The notes beneath the pieces were generated by a model. The model was not told where the DNA came from. It saw only the letters and a list, made by a program, of their open reading frames with translations, and searched no databases. The translations under genes were made by a program, and so were the position numbers. 64,000 nt of DNA, taken from NCBI RefSeq assembly GCF_043497005.1, contig NZ_JBIEKE010000002.1, forward strand, positions 620,001-684,000, given 5' to 3'. Source of the DNA: Halobacillus_A sp043497005. GTDB lineage: Bacteria > Bacillota > Bacilli > Bacillales > Halobacillaceae. Every line of letters begins with the position of its first letter. Within the stretch, counting starts at the first letter, position 1. Shown one piece after another: positions 8,263 to 16,814 of this stretch.

Positions 8263-10541
8263 CAACTTTCTTCAACCGTATCTGATACGAGAACAGTTCT
8301 AGGCTTACTTCCTTCATAAGGCCCAACTATTCCGTTATCTTCCATAGCATCTATTAATCTAGCTGCTCGCGTATAGCCTACCCGAAATCTTCTTTGAATC
8401 ATAGAAACGCTAGCACTTTGCATTTCAATGACCATTTGCACAGCTTCCGGATATAAATCATCATCTACTTCAGTTGTCGTTTCACTCTCTTCGTCTGGAA
8501 TCATCTCTTCCTGATATTGAGCTTTTTGCTGTTCGACACAGAAGTTAACGATCCGTTCTACTTCATCATCTGATAAAAAGGCGCCTTGCACTCGCGTTGG
8601 TTTGTTCGAACCTACCGGAGTAAATAGCATATCCCCTCGTCCTAAAAGTTTTTCAGCACCGCCTGTATCAAGTATAGTTCTAGAGTCTGTCGAAGAGGAG
8701 ACACTAAAAGCAATACGAGAAGGAATATTCGCTTTAATGACACCAGTAATGACATCAACAGAAGGTCTTTGAGTAGCAATAATCAAGTGAATACCTGCCG
8801 CTCGTGCCATTTGAGCTAAGCGAGTAATCGCATCCTCTACATCGTTTGAGGCTACCATCATTAAATCAGCTAACTCATCGACCAATACAATAATGTATGG
8901 CAGGAAGGGCTGATCGTCTTCGTGCTCACGGTTGTGTCTCTTGATATATTCATTATATCCTTCAATATTCCTTGTTCCTGAATCAGAAAATAAGTCGTAA
9001 CGTCTTTCCATTTCTGAAACTACTTTCATAAGAGCTCGAGAGGCTTTTTTAGGATCTGTGACAACAGGTGCTAACAAATGCGGAATGCCATTATAAACGT
9101 TAAGCTCTACTTTTTTTGGATCAATCATCATCATTTTAACTTCGTGTGGTTTTGCCCTCATTAATACGCTTGTAATTATCCCATTGATACATACACTTTT
9201 ACCGCTTCCTGTAGCACCTGCAACAAGAAGGTGAGGCATTTTATTTAGCTCTGCCATAACGGCTTCGCCAGAAATGTCGCGGCCTAATGCAAAACTTAGC
9301 TTGGCATCTGGGTGGGCTTTTCCTTGCTCTAATACTTCTCTTAAAGATACCGTTGCTACTTCTTGATTAGGTACTTCTATTCCTACTGCCGACTTACCAG
9401 GGATTGGAGCTTCAATCCGAATATCTTTTGCTGCCAATGCTAAAGCAAGGTCATCATTTAAATTAACAATCTTGCTGACTTTCACTCCTACATCGGGATA
9501 AACTTCATATTTTGTTACCGAAGGACCGACATGGACTTTAGTTACTTTTGCTTTTACTCCGAAACTATGAAATGTTTGTTCTAACTTCTTCACCGTCGCT
9601 TGAATATGGGAACGGCCCTGACTTTGAGGACTTGAAGTTGGTTCATCCAACAGGTCAAATCCTGGAAGCCTGTAATCTGGATTTTCTACTTCAGCTGTCG
9701 TCATTGTTTTATCTAAATCTTCTGTTTCACCTGATTTCTCAGAACTTTCTTCTTTAGCTGGCGGCTTTTGGTAAGCCTGCTCTGTAAAATCCTGAATAAT
9801 AGGTTCATAGTCTTCATCTGTGTCTGTTGTAGACGCTTGCTCCGGCTCTACAATAGGAACTTCTTCAATCGTTCTATCTTCTTTCTCCTTACTGCGCTTT
9901 CGTTTATCTTCTTTCTTCATTTGCTGCTTTTCTTTAGTATTTTCATAAGCGGATTTAAATTTTTCAACGAAGTAGGCTAACACTTCCCCGATCGAACGCT
10001 CAGTAATAAACATCGCACCAATTAAAAATAGAAATAACGAAAAAATAATGGAGCCTGTTGCAGAAAATAAATAATACGTGATTAACAATAAAAATGCGCC
10101 TGTCATTCCTCCACCAATACTTGTAGTTGGAATGTCCCCTCGCATCATACTTATTAATCGATCCCAAGTCAGACTGAAAACTCCTCCTTGGTTATTGTTT
10201 AAATCAGATGCAAGAGTTTGCACGTGAGTAAAAAGCAGTAACGCAGCGAGCATAATGTAAATACCAATTAATCGTTTATGTAAAAAATCAGGCCATTTTC
10301 TTTTTATCATCAAATATAACCCTACAATTAAAAAGAAGAGCGAAGCGACAAAGTACCATACTCCAAACATCACTTGCCATATACGTTCTAACCCGCCAGG
10401 AATAGCTCCTTCACTTATCATTGAGGCGCCGCTTCCAAAAACAGCTATAAACAGGAAAAGCACACCTGTTAGTTCAAATTTCACATGCTGTTTTAAAGAT
10501 GATTTTTTCTTCCGTGATTTTGTTTTTTTCTTTCTTGCCAT
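8262..10541 (-). CDS. spoIIIE: DNA translocase SpoIIIE (FtsK family)
   Basis: A 759-residue FtsK/SpoIIIE motor. Four to five membrane helices occupy residues 22-190 after a lysine-rich start. An acidic, Glu/Ser-rich linker follows. The RecA-like motor has Walker A AGATGSGKS and Walker B IIVLVDELADLMM, and the C-terminal winged-helix gamma domain contains RRFRVGYTRAARLID. At the sporulation septum it pumps the chromosome into the forespore, and in vegetative cells it clears trapped DNA. ATG with GGAGG at 9-nt spacing. It sits downstream of tepA and ylzJ as in B. subtilis. Assignment is sure; a paralogous FtsK may exist elsewhere. Confidence 0.96.
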   Translation of the reverse strand: MARKKKTKSRKKKSSLKQHVKFELTGVLFLFIAVFGSGASMISEGAIPGGLERIWQVMFGVWYFVASLFFLIVGLYLMIKRKWPDFLHKRLIGIYIMLAALLLFTHVQTLASDLNNNQGGVFSLTWDRLISMMRGDIPTTSIGGGMTGAFLLLITYYLFSATGSIIFSLFLFLIGAMFITERSIGEVLAYFVEKFKSAYENTKEKQQMKKEDKRKRSKEKEDRTIEEVPIVEPEQASTTDTDEDYEPIIQDFTEQAYQKPPAKEESSEKSGETEDLDKTMTTAEVENPDYRLPGFDLLDEPTSSPQSQGRSHIQATVKKLEQTFHSFGVKAKVTKVHVGPSVTKYEVYPDVGVKVSKIVNLNDDLALALAAKDIRIEAPIPGKSAVGIEVPNQEVATVSLREVLEQGKAHPDAKLSFALGRDISGEAVMAELNKMPHLLVAGATGSGKSVCINGIITSVLMRAKPHEVKMMMIDPKKVELNVYNGIPHLLAPVVTDPKKASRALMKVVSEMERRYDLFSDSGTRNIEGYNEYIKRHNREHEDDQPFLPYIIVLVDELADLMMVASNDVEDAITRLAQMARAAGIHLIIATQRPSVDVITGVIKANIPSRIAFSVSSSTDSRTILDTGGAEKLLGRGDMLFTPVGSNKPTRVQGAFLSDDEVERIVNFCVEQQKAQYQEEMIPDEESETTTEVDDDLYPEAVQMVIEMQSASVSMIQRRFRVGYTRAARLIDAMEDNGIVGPYEGSKPRTVLVSDTVEES

Positions 10542-10574
10542 TTGGAGACACCTCCGATCATGATGAAAAGAATA

Positions 10575-10608
10575 GGATGTCGTCTGCTGAATCTCAGCTA
10601 CGACATCC
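10575..10608 (-). terminator. Terminator-like hairpin between ylzJ and spoIIIE
   Basis: A 9-bp outer stem (10575-10583 and 10600-10608) enclosing a 4-bp inner stem, followed in the minus direction by TATTCTTTTC. The T-tail is poor, so it may only partly stop readthrough from tepA-ylzJ into spoIIIE. Confidence 0.55.
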
Positions 10609-10646
10609 CCATTTTCTCTTTTTATTATACCACAGGCCCGGCGCTG

Positions 10647-10856
10647 TTAGTAGCCCAGCCATTGTCCTGGTTGGAAAGATGGATCCATATAGTCTTGTGG
10701 ATCCGTAGACATTAGTTGAATAATTTGTTTTTTTCCATTGCCATGGTCATAACATTTCACTTGTTTATTATTCACCGTTTCATAAACAATGGACTGTTCA
10801 GCATCACTTTGCGGAAAAACATCGTATTCGCTAAGCGGCGTATAGAGAATCGTCAT
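10647..10856 (-). CDS. ylzJ: YlzJ-like small protein
   Basis: A 69-residue protein whose ATG overlaps the tepA stop by four bases, implying coupled translation. It opens MTILYTPLSEYDVFP and has a conserved C-terminal segment with DPQDYMDPSFQPGQ. It matches the YlzJ family by size, motif and position between tepA and spoIIIE. No function is known. No membrane segment or signal is visible; the protein looks cytosolic. Confidence 0.85.
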   Translation of the reverse strand: MTILYTPLSEYDVFPQSDAEQSIVYETVNNKQVKCYDHGNGKKQIIQLMSTDPQDYMDPSFQPGQWLGY

Positions 10857-11590
10857 TGAACCACCTTCTCTTCATTTCCTTTTTGTTGATCAATGAATTC
10901 ATTCAGCTTACTCATCGCTTCTTTTACTCCACCTACAGCGTCGATTAAACCAACGTCTACTGCTTTTTGCCCTACCACATTAGTTCCTATATCTCGTGAT
11001 AAATTACCTTTTTCAAACATTAACTCTTTAAATTTTTCCTCCGACACATTTGAATGTCTTGTTACAAAATTAACAACTCGATCTTGCATTTTATCCATAT
11101 ACTCAAAAGTTTGTGGAACACCAATAACTAACCCGTTTAGTCGGATAGGGTGGATGGTCATCGTCGCTGTTTCCGCAATAAATGAATAATCCGCAGCGAC
11201 AGCAATAGGGACACCTATAGAATGGCCGCCTCCTAGCACAATCGATACAGACGGTTTGGAAATTGAAGCGATCATTTCAGAAATAGCTAACCCCGCTTCA
11301 ACATCTCCTCCTACGGTATTTAAAAGTACCACTAGCCCTTCTATTTTAGGATTTTGCTCAATGGCTATCAGCTGAGGAATTAAATGCTCATATTTCGTCG
11401 TTTTATTTTGAGCAGGCAGCTGGACGTGGCCTTCTACTTGCCCAATAATTGGCAAAACGTGAATATTCGAATCTCCAGCGTTTGGTACATTGGACTGACC
11501 AAGCTGCTGAATTTTGTCTACGATAGAGGACTGTTCTTTAGAATCGTCCTTCTTTGGCTCATTTTGATCATTATTTTGATGCTCCTTCAT
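10853..11590 (-). CDS. tepA: ClpP-like translocation-enhancing peptidase TepA
   Basis: A 245-residue ClpP-fold protease. The ATG at 11590 was chosen because AAAGGGGA lies upstream and the earlier frame has no homologous content. After a charged Gln/Asp-rich N-terminus, the core has NTVGGDVEAGLAI (oxyanion strand), the nucleophile region GGGHSIGV and the catalytic histidine region TMTIHPIR. In B. subtilis TepA helps protein secretion and degrades small spore proteins. RnjB, which precedes it there, is absent here. It follows the dapA terminator, so it should have its own promoter in the roughly 60 bp between, which I could not define. Confidence 0.92.
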   Translation of the reverse strand: MKEHQNNDQNEPKKDDSKEQSSIVDKIQQLGQSNVPNAGDSNIHVLPIIGQVEGHVQLPAQNKTTKYEHLIPQLIAIEQNPKIEGLVVLLNTVGGDVEAGLAISEMIASISKPSVSIVLGGGHSIGVPIAVAADYSFIAETATMTIHPIRLNGLVIGVPQTFEYMDKMQDRVVNFVTRHSNVSEEKFKELMFEKGNLSRDIGTNVVGQKAVDVGLIDAVGGVKEAMSKLNEFIDQQKGNEEKVVQ

Positions 11591-11653
11591 TACTATCGTT
11601 CCCCTTTCATACTTTGCTCTTAGTATGAGGAAGAACAATCGATTCATACAAAA

Positions 11654-11681
11654 AAACAGCAAAGCAAAAGCTTTGCTGTTT
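11654..11681 (-). terminator. Intrinsic terminator after dapA
   Basis: A perfect 12-bp stem (11654-11665 and 11670-11681) with a 4-nt loop, leading into TTTTTTT in the minus direction. The dapA stop codon overlaps the stem. It ends the dpaA-dpaB-asd-dapG-dapA unit. Confidence 0.95.
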
Positions 11682-12549
11682 ACAGTTGGTCAACTAAGTG
11701 ATGAATATGCGCTCGTTCTTCTGCTGTTAAAGGCACTAAAGGCAACCGAACACCGCCTGTGTCCAGACCTTTAATTTGAAGCGCAGTTTTTACCGGCGTT
11801 GGGGAAGGAGCCATGAACATCCCTTTTAAAATCGGAAGTAGTTTACGATGTAAAGCCGCAGCTTCTCTTCCTTTACCTTCATCATATAAACGGAGCATTT
11901 CTTGCATTTCATTACCAACAATATGGGAAGATACAGAAATAATACCATCGCCTCCGATAGCATACACCGGCAGTGTTAAGTTATCATCGCCGCTATATAA
12001 ACTAAAGTCTTCCCCCGTTTCTTCAATAATTCTAGCCATACTGTCTAAATCACCCGTCGCCTCTTTAACCGAAACGATGTTAGACACTTTAGATAATTCC
12101 ACAATCGTATCAACATCGATCCGAACTGCTGATCGACCAGGGATATTATAAAGCATAACAGGAACCGTAACGGAATCAGCAATGGTCTTAAAGTGTTCAT
12201 ATAGTCCACGTTGGTTTGGTTTATTATAATAAGGGGTAACGAGCATAACAGCGTCTACACCCGTGTCTACTGCTTTTTTGGATAGCGCAATGGAACTTTG
12301 TGTATTATTACTTCCTGTTCCGGCAATAACCGGAACACGACCGTTAACAATTTTCACAACATGCTCCCACAGGGCTACTTTTTCTTCTGTAGTTAAAGTC
12401 GGTGACTCTCCTGTTGTTCCTGCAATGACTAACCCATCTGTACCATGTTCGAATAAATACTCCACTAACGCGGAGGTTTTATTAAGGTCTAAGTTGCCAT
12501 GGCTATCAAAAGGGGTAACCATAGCAGTTAACACTTTACCGAAATCCAC
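11680..12549 (-). CDS. dapA: 4-hydroxy-tetrahydrodipicolinate synthase
   Basis: A 289-residue class I aldolase of the DapA family, the first step committed to lysine and dipicolinate: it condenses aspartate semialdehyde with pyruvate. Visible are GTTGESPTL near residue 43, the active-site tyrosine in LYNIPGRS, and the Schiff-base lysine in SVKEATGD near residue 160. Length is normal. It lies 15 nt downstream of dapG, last in the cluster that also makes dipicolinate. In sporulating cells its product feeds DpaA/DpaB; in growing cells it feeds lysine and diaminopimelate for the wall. Confidence 0.96.
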   Translation of the reverse strand: MDFGKVLTAMVTPFDSHGNLDLNKTSALVEYLFEHGTDGLVIAGTTGESPTLTTEEKVALWEHVVKIVNGRVPVIAGTGSNNTQSSIALSKKAVDTGVDAVMLVTPYYNKPNQRGLYEHFKTIADSVTVPVMLYNIPGRSAVRIDVDTIVELSKVSNIVSVKEATGDLDSMARIIEETGEDFSLYSGDDNLTLPVYAIGGDGIISVSSHIVGNEMQEMLRLYDEGKGREAAALHRKLLPILKGMFMAPSPTPVKTALQIKGLDTGGVRLPLVPLTAEERAHIHHLVDQL

Positions 12550-12564
12550 GCCCTATTTCCCCTT

Positions 12565-13785
12565 TCATCTTTCTACATTCAGCTCAAATATCTCATGGAG
12601 GGCATTGACTGCTTGAATTAAATCTTCGTCTTTCACTAGTATCCAAATCGTCGTATGAGAGTCCGCTGATTGTAAGATTTGCACACCACGTTCTATTAGT
12701 GTCTGCACAATTTTAGCTGTTACACCCGGAACTCCAGTAATTCCGGCTCCAACTGTTGATACCTTCGCACAGCCTTCCCTAAGTTCAGGATCATAACCAA
12801 TATCCTTTAAGATAGAAACGGCTTTATCCGTGTATTTACTGTCGATTGTATAGCTGACACCGCTTGGTGATATATTAATAAAATCAACTGATATATCAGC
12901 TTCCGCCATAGATTTGAATACCTCAGACTGAAGCTTAGAAGGATCTTCCTTAGATTGGACCTTTATTTGAGCAATTCCGGCCATATGAGCAATACCCGTT
13001 ACAAGACGGTCAGGCAGGTCATTGCCTGCTTCTCCTTCTCTTGAGGCAGCAACTAGTGTACCTGGTTGATCTGAATAAGTTGACCTTACACGCATAGGAA
13101 CTTTTGCATGCATAGCAATTTCAACAGCACGAGGATGAATCACTTTCGCTCCCTGATAAGCCAAGTTACAAATTTCATTGTAAGTGACCGCATGCAACGC
13201 TCTAGCTGACTCAACGATACGTGGATCTGCCGTCATAATACCTTCTACATCAGTAAAAATGTCAATATACTCTGCTTTTAATGCAGCTCCTAAAGCAGCA
13301 GCACTTGTATCACTGCCTCCCCGTCCGATCGTCGTTGTATCCCCGGATTCCGTCTTCCCCTGGAATCCAGCGACGACGACTACATCATGAGTTTCCAGTT
13401 CAGCTAATAAACGACTTGTATCCATTCGAAGAATCTTTGCCTTTGTAAAATCATCATTTGTTAAAAAGCCTGCGGCGGCTCCAGTCATGCCAGTTGCTGA
13501 AATGCCCTCAGACAGTAATTCATGAGTAAAAACAATAGAAGATATTGTCTCACCGCATGACATTAACATATCCTGCTCTCGGTTAGATATTTTTGATGCA
13601 GGAAGCTCCACAAGACCTAATAATGTATCAGTGGCATAAGGATCGCCTTTACGGCCCATTGCTGAGACCGTAACAACTACCTTATACCCTTCTTCTAATG
13701 CATTTTGTATATGGGAAATCGCACGTGATCTACCTTCTTCATCACGAACAGATGTCCCGCCAAATTTTTGAACTAATATTTTCAT
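12565..13785 (-). CDS. dapG: Aspartokinase I (DapG type)
   Basis: A 406-residue aspartate kinase making aspartyl phosphate. The kinase domain starts VQKFGGTSV, has TTIGRGGSDTSA near residue 150, and is followed by two ACT domains (about 265-400) that bind the feedback effector. I chose the ATG at 13785, with GAGGTG five to six nt upstream; the earlier GTG lies inside that site. Its place beside asd and dapA matches B. subtilis DapG, the diaminopimelate-inhibited isozyme, so that inhibition pattern is inferred. It lies 21 nt after asd in the same transcript. Confidence 0.95.
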   Translation of the reverse strand: MKILVQKFGGTSVRDEEGRSRAISHIQNALEEGYKVVVTVSAMGRKGDPYATDTLLGLVELPASKISNREQDMLMSCGETISSIVFTHELLSEGISATGMTGAAAGFLTNDDFTKAKILRMDTSRLLAELETHDVVVVAGFQGKTESGDTTTIGRGGSDTSAAALGAALKAEYIDIFTDVEGIMTADPRIVESARALHAVTYNEICNLAYQGAKVIHPRAVEIAMHAKVPMRVRSTYSDQPGTLVAASREGEAGNDLPDRLVTGIAHMAGIAQIKVQSKEDPSKLQSEVFKSMAEADISVDFINISPSGVSYTIDSKYTDKAVSILKDIGYDPELREGCAKVSTVGAGITGVPGVTAKIVQTLIERGVQILQSADSHTTIWILVKDEDLIQAVNALHEIFELNVER

Positions 13786-13806
13786 GTTCACACCTCATAT
13801 TCTCTT

Positions 13807-14853
13807 TTACAACCACTGGCGAGCGATGACACGCTCAGCGATTTGCACAGAATTCCAAGCAGCTCCTTTAAGTAAATTATCAGAGACTACCCAAAGGTGG
13901 AACCCATTTTTTTGATCAAGATCTTTACGAATACGCCCTACAAAAACATCACGCTTACCTGCAGAACTCAATGGTGTAGGATAAGACTGAGTAGATGGGT
14001 CATCTTCTAAGATAATTCCTTCAGCCTCATTCATTAAAGATTTAATCTGCTCAACAGAAACATTCTCTTGATTTACTTCGACATACACACTTTCTGCGTG
14101 AGAAGTAAAGAAAGGAAGACGTACACAAGTAGCAGCAACTGGAAGTGCAGGGGCATGCATGATTTTTTTCGTCTCATTAATCATCTTCATTTCTTCAAAT
14201 GTATATCCGTTTTCTTGGAACATATCGATTTGCGGAAGCGCATTAAATGCGATTGGATAATGTTTCTTATCTCCACCTACTGGTAGAATATTTGCTTCTA
14301 ATTCTTCACCATTTAGAAAGGCTTGGGATTGTTCTCTTAGCTCATCTGCTGCTTCATTTCCCGCGCCGGAAACGGCTTGATAAGTAGAAACAATAACACG
14401 ATTAAGCCCTAAATTTTGTTTAATTGGTTCAAGGGCTGCTACCATTTGAATCGTAGAGCAATTCGGGTTTGCAATAATACCTTTATGTTCTTTAATATCT
14501 TCCTCGTTCACTTCAGGCACAACGAGTGGAACATTTTCATCCATACGATAAGCACTTGTGTTGTCAATCACTAATGCACCACGTTTTACAGCTTCTGGAG
14601 CAAGCTTCTTAGAAACAGATCCACCTGCTGAAAAAAGAGCAATATCAATATTCTCAAAGCTTTCTGGAGTCGCTTCTTCTATTGTGTATTCTTCACCTTT
14701 AAAAGTTACATTCTTTCCTGCCGAACGGCTTGAAGATAAAAGCTTAAGCTCTTTAATTGGAAAATTACGATCCTCAAGAGTTTCAAGCATCTTTTGTCCC
14801 ACCGCTCCTGTAGCACCTACTACGGCTATGTTATATTGGCTAGATTGTGTCAT
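13807..14853 (-). CDS. asd: Aspartate-semialdehyde dehydrogenase
   Basis: A 348-residue NADPH-dependent enzyme turning aspartyl phosphate into aspartate semialdehyde. The Rossmann motif VVGATGAVGQ is near residue 11, the catalytic cysteine lies in ANPNCSTIQM near residue 128, and the C-terminal motif RLPFFTSHAE contributes the active-site histidine. ATG with AAAGGGGA about 8 nt upstream. It has a 102-bp leader after dpaB with a plausible vegetative promoter, so the lysine genes can be expressed outside sporulation. Length and motifs are complete. Confidence 0.96.
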   Translation of the reverse strand: MTQSSQYNIAVVGATGAVGQKMLETLEDRNFPIKELKLLSSSRSAGKNVTFKGEEYTIEEATPESFENIDIALFSAGGSVSKKLAPEAVKRGALVIDNTSAYRMDENVPLVVPEVNEEDIKEHKGIIANPNCSTIQMVAALEPIKQNLGLNRVIVSTYQAVSGAGNEAADELREQSQAFLNGEELEANILPVGGDKKHYPIAFNALPQIDMFQENGYTFEEMKMINETKKIMHAPALPVAATCVRLPFFTSHAESVYVEVNQENVSVEQIKSLMNEAEGIILEDDPSTQSYPTPLSSAGKRDVFVGRIRKDLDQKNGFHLWVVSDNLLKGAAWNSVQIAERVIARQWL

Positions 14854-14917
14854 AATGATATCCCCTTTCGTGTAAATAATGTTTCAACTGTCGTTAAGAG
14901 TCACTATTTGTTATTCT

Positions 14918-14946
14918 ATCATACTTGCTCAAGAAACTGTTATGAA
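14918..14946 (-). promoter_or_regulatory. Candidate sigma-A promoter for asd-dapG-dapA
   Basis: Minus strand: TTCATA, 17 nt, TATGAT, located 65-93 nt before the asd ATG. This would uncouple lysine synthesis from the sporulation-driven dpaAB genes upstream. Confidence 0.45.
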
Positions 14947-14955
14947 AAAGTAGAT

Positions 14956-15552
14956 TTACTCTTGATAGCGTTCGATCAAAACGGGTTGTTTCTGTTTTCC
15001 GTCTAAAGCAGCTTCTACCGTCTCTGGAATAAGCGTCATATCTGCAACTAACGAATTTGGTTTATTGTAAGGGTGGTCTTGACCAAAGGGCACAAAATAA
15101 ATATTTTTAGCTGTCATTAATTTCATAACATTTACTCCGTTTAATCCTAACGCATCATTTGTAGAGATCGCAAGTACGACTGGTTTTTCGTTTCTAAGCG
15201 TTGCTTTAGCTGCCATAAGGACAGGAGAATCGGTTAGCGCATTCGCAAATTTACTTGTTGAATTACCGGTCATCGGTGCAATGACCATGCAATCTAATGG
15301 CCGCTTCGGACCGAGCGGCTCTGCGTCAGGGATAGTCATAATGATGGGTTCACCTGTAATCTTTTCAATCGTTTTAATATGTTCGGCTGCTTCACCGAAT
15401 CTTGTATCCGTTTTTTGCACAGTATAAGATAAAACAGGTACAATCGTTGCTCCTAATTCTTTTATTTTCTCTAATACAGGAAACACTTCGTGATATGTGC
15501 AATGGGATCCTGTCAAACCAAAACCAATCGTTTTTCCTTTTAAACTCGCCAT
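14956..15552 (-). CDS. dpaB: Dipicolinate synthase subunit B
   Basis: A 198-residue flavoprotein-fold subunit (SpoVFB). The N-terminus GKTIGFGLTGSHCTYHEV and the segment MVIAPMTGNSTSKFANAL are hallmarks of the phosphopantothenoyl-cysteine-decarboxylase-like fold. Together with DpaA it oxidises dihydrodipicolinate to dipicolinic acid in the mother cell. The ATG overlaps the dpaA stop (TAATG), with GGTGGAG upstream, so the subunits are translationally coupled. Its presence is strong evidence that the organism forms endospores. Confidence 0.95.
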   Translation of the reverse strand: MASLKGKTIGFGLTGSHCTYHEVFPVLEKIKELGATIVPVLSYTVQKTDTRFGEAAEHIKTIEKITGEPIIMTIPDAEPLGPKRPLDCMVIAPMTGNSTSKFANALTDSPVLMAAKATLRNEKPVVLAISTNDALGLNGVNVMKLMTAKNIYFVPFGQDHPYNKPNSLVADMTLIPETVEAALDGKQKQPVLIERYQE

Positions 15553-16445
15553 TATTTCTCCACCTTTCGGTCAATTTCCTGTAACTCTTTACAAATCACA
15601 CTGGCTACAATTCTTCCTGCTGTTTTGGGTGCTACAAGTCCCGGTAAACCCGGTAACAAAATAGCTTTAATTCCTCTTTTTTCTGCATAACGAAAATCCG
15701 TTCCTCCAGGTTTTGAAGCAAGATCTAAGATTAAAGCGTGGGAAGGCAGCTTTTTTATAATCGAAGCGTCTACAACAGGAGCAGGTACTGTATTAATGAG
15801 ATAATCAAAATCCATTTGGTACTTATCAAGGTCTTTCATATCCATATATTCTAAGCCCATTTCATGAACCCGTGCAGCTCCTGCTGTTGAACGTACGCCT
15901 ACCGTAACCTTAGCGCCTAACTGATCAAATGCTCTGGCCAAACTCATCCCCACTCTCCCTAAACCTAAGATGGAAACATTAGAGCCATGAATGGTGAAAT
16001 CGGTATGTTGAATGGCCATCATGATTGTTCCTTCTACAGTAGGTATGGAATTATAGATGGCAACATCGTCACGATTCATTAAGGGAATCAGCTTTCTTTT
16101 GGCATCCTCTGCAATTTTTTGAAGCGTGTCATTTGCTATGCCAGAGTAAATTTGACAATGGGCTGGTGTTTTATTTAACCAATCAACCTCTAAACATAAT
16201 GAACGGTTAGTAAAAATACCATCTATACAGCCGTTTTCATCTGTACCTGAGATAGGAAGAATGATAGCATCAAGCATTTCTACATGAGGACCCTCAAAGT
16301 CCAGGTCAATGCACTCAGTGAAACTGCCGTTTAATTGATCAAACCCGGCTAAATAAACTTGGGCATCCCACTCATGTAATCTTCGTATAATCTCAATTTG
16401 ACGGGCATCGCCGCCTATAACGGCAACATGGAATCCTGTTAACAT
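15552..16445 (-). CDS. dpaA: Dipicolinate synthase subunit A
   Basis: A 297-residue NAD(P)-binding subunit (SpoVFA). The N-terminal domain begins FHVAVIGGDARQIE, and the Rossmann motif SILGLGRVGMSLARAF lies near residue 155. It makes the spore-core chelator dipicolinate with DpaB, drawing on the DapA product. ATG at 16445 with AAAGGAG about 10 nt upstream. A candidate sigma-K promoter lies about 40 nt before the start, which fits mother-cell expression. First gene of the cluster; a strong terminator upstream isolates it from ymxH. Confidence 0.95.
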   Translation of the reverse strand: MLTGFHVAVIGGDARQIEIIRRLHEWDAQVYLAGFDQLNGSFTECIDLDFEGPHVEMLDAIILPISGTDENGCIDGIFTNRSLCLEVDWLNKTPAHCQIYSGIANDTLQKIAEDAKRKLIPLMNRDDVAIYNSIPTVEGTIMMAIQHTDFTIHGSNVSILGLGRVGMSLARAFDQLGAKVTVGVRSTAGAARVHEMGLEYMDMKDLDKYQMDFDYLINTVPAPVVDASIIKKLPSHALILDLASKPGGTDFRYAEKRGIKAILLPGLPGLVAPKTAGRIVASVICKELQEIDRKVEK

Positions 16446-16483
16446 GCCGCAATGTCTCCTTTGTATTAGGTTTCATCTCCTTG

Positions 16484-16511
16484 TATCGTATGCACATTTA
16501 CTTTCGTAAGT
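16484..16511 (-). promoter_or_regulatory. Candidate sigma-K promoter for dpaAB
   Basis: Minus strand: AC, 17 nt, CATACGATA (consensus AC then CATAnnnTA). It lies about 39-66 nt before the dpaA ATG. The B. subtilis counterpart is sigma-K dependent, which supports this reading. Confidence 0.55.
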
Positions 16512-16557
16512 GTGTTCTAAACTCCTCACTTTAAGCAGTCTATGAAGGCATAAAAAA

Positions 16558-16580
16558 AGCTGTGACACATCGTCACAGCT
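16558..16580 (-). terminator. Intrinsic terminator after ymxH
   Basis: A perfect 9-bp stem (16558-16566 and 16572-16580) with a 5-nt loop and a following TTTTTT run. The ymxH stop codon lies within the stem. It separates the pnp-ylxY-ymxH block from dpaA. Confidence 0.93.
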
Positions 16581-16803
16581 CATTGTTTATTAATATGGTA
16601 TCTTCTCCAATAATCTCTACATGGTTCCAATCAATCACTGTTTCTCCTCTGGAATGAAACAATCCTTTGTTTAAGATTATTAGTGATATAATTTCACCGC
16701 TATCTGGATCAATTTTTAAATCTGCTTGGCCTAACACCCCTAGTTTTCGGCCTTCTTTCACATCAATGACTTCCTTTGCAGACAGTTGTTTTAACCTCAC
16801 CAT
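16573..16803 (-). CDS. ymxH: PRC-barrel protein YmxH (YlmC/YmxH family)
   Basis: A 76-residue protein of the YlmC/YmxH sporulation-associated family. It starts MVRLKQLSAKEVIDV and has the PRC-barrel pattern KLGVLGQADLKID followed by GEIISLIIL. Its function is not established. It lies 11 nt after ylxY, presumably co-transcribed. In B. subtilis mlpA stands between these two genes; here it is missing. No signal or membrane segment is visible, so it is probably a small cytosolic beta-barrel. Confidence 0.85.
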   Translation of the reverse strand: MVRLKQLSAKEVIDVKEGRKLGVLGQADLKIDPDSGEIISLIILNKGLFHSRGETVIDWNHVEIIGEDTILINNEL

Positions 16804-16814
16804 TTGCCACCCCT

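Noticed and set aside
14854..14955. Lysine riboswitch before asd
   Set aside because: The 102-bp leader is too short for the lysine aptamer and shows none of its conserved stems.
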